Below, piece by piece: positions 12,192-12,845 of a DNA stretch of 12,845 nucleotides (position 1 is the first letter of the stretch; each line of letters opens with the position of its first letter). Position numbers and translations under genes: made by a program. Origin of the DNA: Pseudolysobacter sp. (GTDB lineage Bacteria > Pseudomonadota > Gammaproteobacteria > Xanthomonadales > Rhodanobacteraceae); contig JANXUW010000765.1 of the NCBI GenBank assembly GCA_025351985.1, positions 1 through 12,845 of the forward strand, read 5' to 3'. The notes beneath the pieces were generated by a model. That model ran no database searches and was not told the DNA's origin. It was given only the letters and a program-made list of their open reading frames with translations.

Positions 12192-12845
12192 ATGCTGATC
12201 GAGCCGTTGGCGGAGCAGAGTGAGGGTCTGCCCGAAGCCCAAGTGCGTGCCGCGCTGATCGCTGCGGACGATCCTTCCGCCAGCCCGGCCGAGCGCGCGG
12301 AAATGCTTATGGAAATCGCGCGCGGCCTGCAATTGAAACCGCGCTCGCCGCAGCAATTGCATGATGCGGTGGCGTTGTACCGGCGCGCGCTGGAACTCGT
12401 TCCCGACTCCGATCCGTTGCTGGCGGCACGCATCCGTGCACGCGAAGGTACGGCACATCAGGCATTGCCGGATGGCGGCGCAGAAGCACTGGATGCTGCG
12501 CTCGAATGCTACGAAGCAGCGCGCCCGCATCTGCAAGCCTGTGGCTTGCCGGAAGAGCTTGCCGAACTCGATATCAATCTCGGCCTGGTGACGCAATCGC
12601 AGGCCGGCATCGGTCGCGCCCGCATCACCGATGCGATCGCGCATTATCACCACGCATTGCGGGTCTTCACGCGTGAGCGTCATCCACGCGAATTCGCGAT
12701 TCTGCACAACAATCTGGCGATCGCTTATTTGTCGATTCCAGTCACCGACGAAGCGGGCAAATTGCGCGAGGCGCTTGCCGTGCAATCGTTCGAGCAAATG
12801 CTGCAAGTGATCAATCTGGTCGATCATCCGAGTGAATATGCGATG
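12192..12845 (+). CDS. TPR-type repeat protein, N-terminal part (3' truncated by window edge)
   Basis: An open frame of 218 codons runs from ATG 12192 to the last base with no stop, so the gene continues beyond the window. AGGGG lies seven bases before this ATG. An in-frame ATG at 12135 is less likely because it would place the tandem repeat inside the coding region and lacks this spacing. The protein is soluble, helical and rich in Ala, Leu and Glu. It shows TPR-like helical pairs, such as LHDAVALYRRALELVPDS (56-73), ALDAALECYEAARPHL and ITDAIAHYHHALRVFTRE. Its last visible part (HNNLAIAYLSIP, then LREALAVQSFEQML) has the NNLAxAY style seen in TPR arrays of scaffold and CHAT-linked proteins. 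There is no signal peptide. The partner is unknown; the divergent 413-residue gene shares its regulatory region and is the best candidate for functional linkage. What follows the repeats cannot be seen. Confidence 0.82.
   Translation, partial: MLIEPLAEQSEGLPEAQVRAALIAADDPSASPAERAEMLMEIARGLQLKPRSPQQLHDAVALYRRALELVPDSDPLLAARIRAREGTAHQALPDGGAEALDAALECYEAARPHLQACGLPEELAELDINLGLVTQSQAGIGRARITDAIAHYHHALRVFTRERHPREFAILHNNLAIAYLSIPVTDEAGKLREALAVQSFEQMLQVINLVDHPSEYAM

Noticed and set aside
12048..12827. Minus-strand open frame of 259 codons at the right edge
   Set aside because: The plus-strand frame over the same bases is open to the edge, has a good ribosome binding site and TPR-like helices; the minus frame looks like its shadow.

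Overview
The window is a GC-rich (roughly 60%), densely coding chromosomal segment of a Gram-negative bacterium. Its content fits a gammaproteobacterium of the Lysobacterales/Xanthomonadales, perhaps Rhodanobacteraceae-like: a Prc-type tail-specific protease with its basic C-terminal region, a DegQ/MucD-type periplasmic protease, a class II ribonucleotide reductase split into NrdJa and NrdJb as known in Pseudomonas, and a lysine/alanine-rich histone H1-like protein. The taxonomic guess is inference from gene content; no marker gene is present.

Layout. (1) Positions 1-600: the 3' end of a plus-strand tail-specific protease gene, closed by a textbook Rho-independent terminator. (2) Positions 641-6003: a minus-strand run, in transcription order a DegQ-like serine protease, a PstS-like periplasmic binding protein, a HAD phosphatase, an M17 leucyl-aminopeptidase-type enzyme, and a small lipoprotein with an NTF2/SnoaL-like fold. 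The binding protein, HAD and aminopeptidase genes are 13-34 bases apart and look like one operon; the flanking genes are 91-98 bases away. (3) Positions 6004-6485: a divergent regulatory region. On the nrdJ side it holds a TTGACA promoter candidate, two 16-bp NrdR-box-like sites with a 16-bp gap between them, and a long structured leader. (4) Positions 6486-10306: nrdJa, a histone H1-like gene and nrdJb on the plus strand. NrdJa holds the active site but lacks the C-terminal cysteines; NrdJb carries a TSCPD-type domain and a six-cysteine tail. Together they should form one B12-dependent ribonucleotide reductase able to work with or without oxygen. The histone-like gene sits between the two halves, and two strong hairpins without U-tracts separate it from nrdJb.

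(5) Positions 10307-10625: two terminators facing a convergent minus-strand gene. (6) Positions 10626-11867 (minus): a 413-residue protein I do not recognise. Its N-terminus resembles a Roadblock/LC7 fold and its C-terminus has four cysteines spaced roughly like a HiPIP iron-sulfur protein. (7) Positions 11868-12191: a divergent intergenic region with a 13-bp inverted repeat and a perfect 14-bp tandem repeat. (8) Position 12192 to the edge: the start of a TPR-type repeat protein that runs out of the window.

The most rewarding parts are the interrupted split ribonucleotide reductase with its NrdR-type control region, and the uncharacterised Roadblock-like/four-cysteine protein divergently paired with a TPR protein. 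No rRNA, tRNA, CRISPR array, insertion sequence or prophage was seen.
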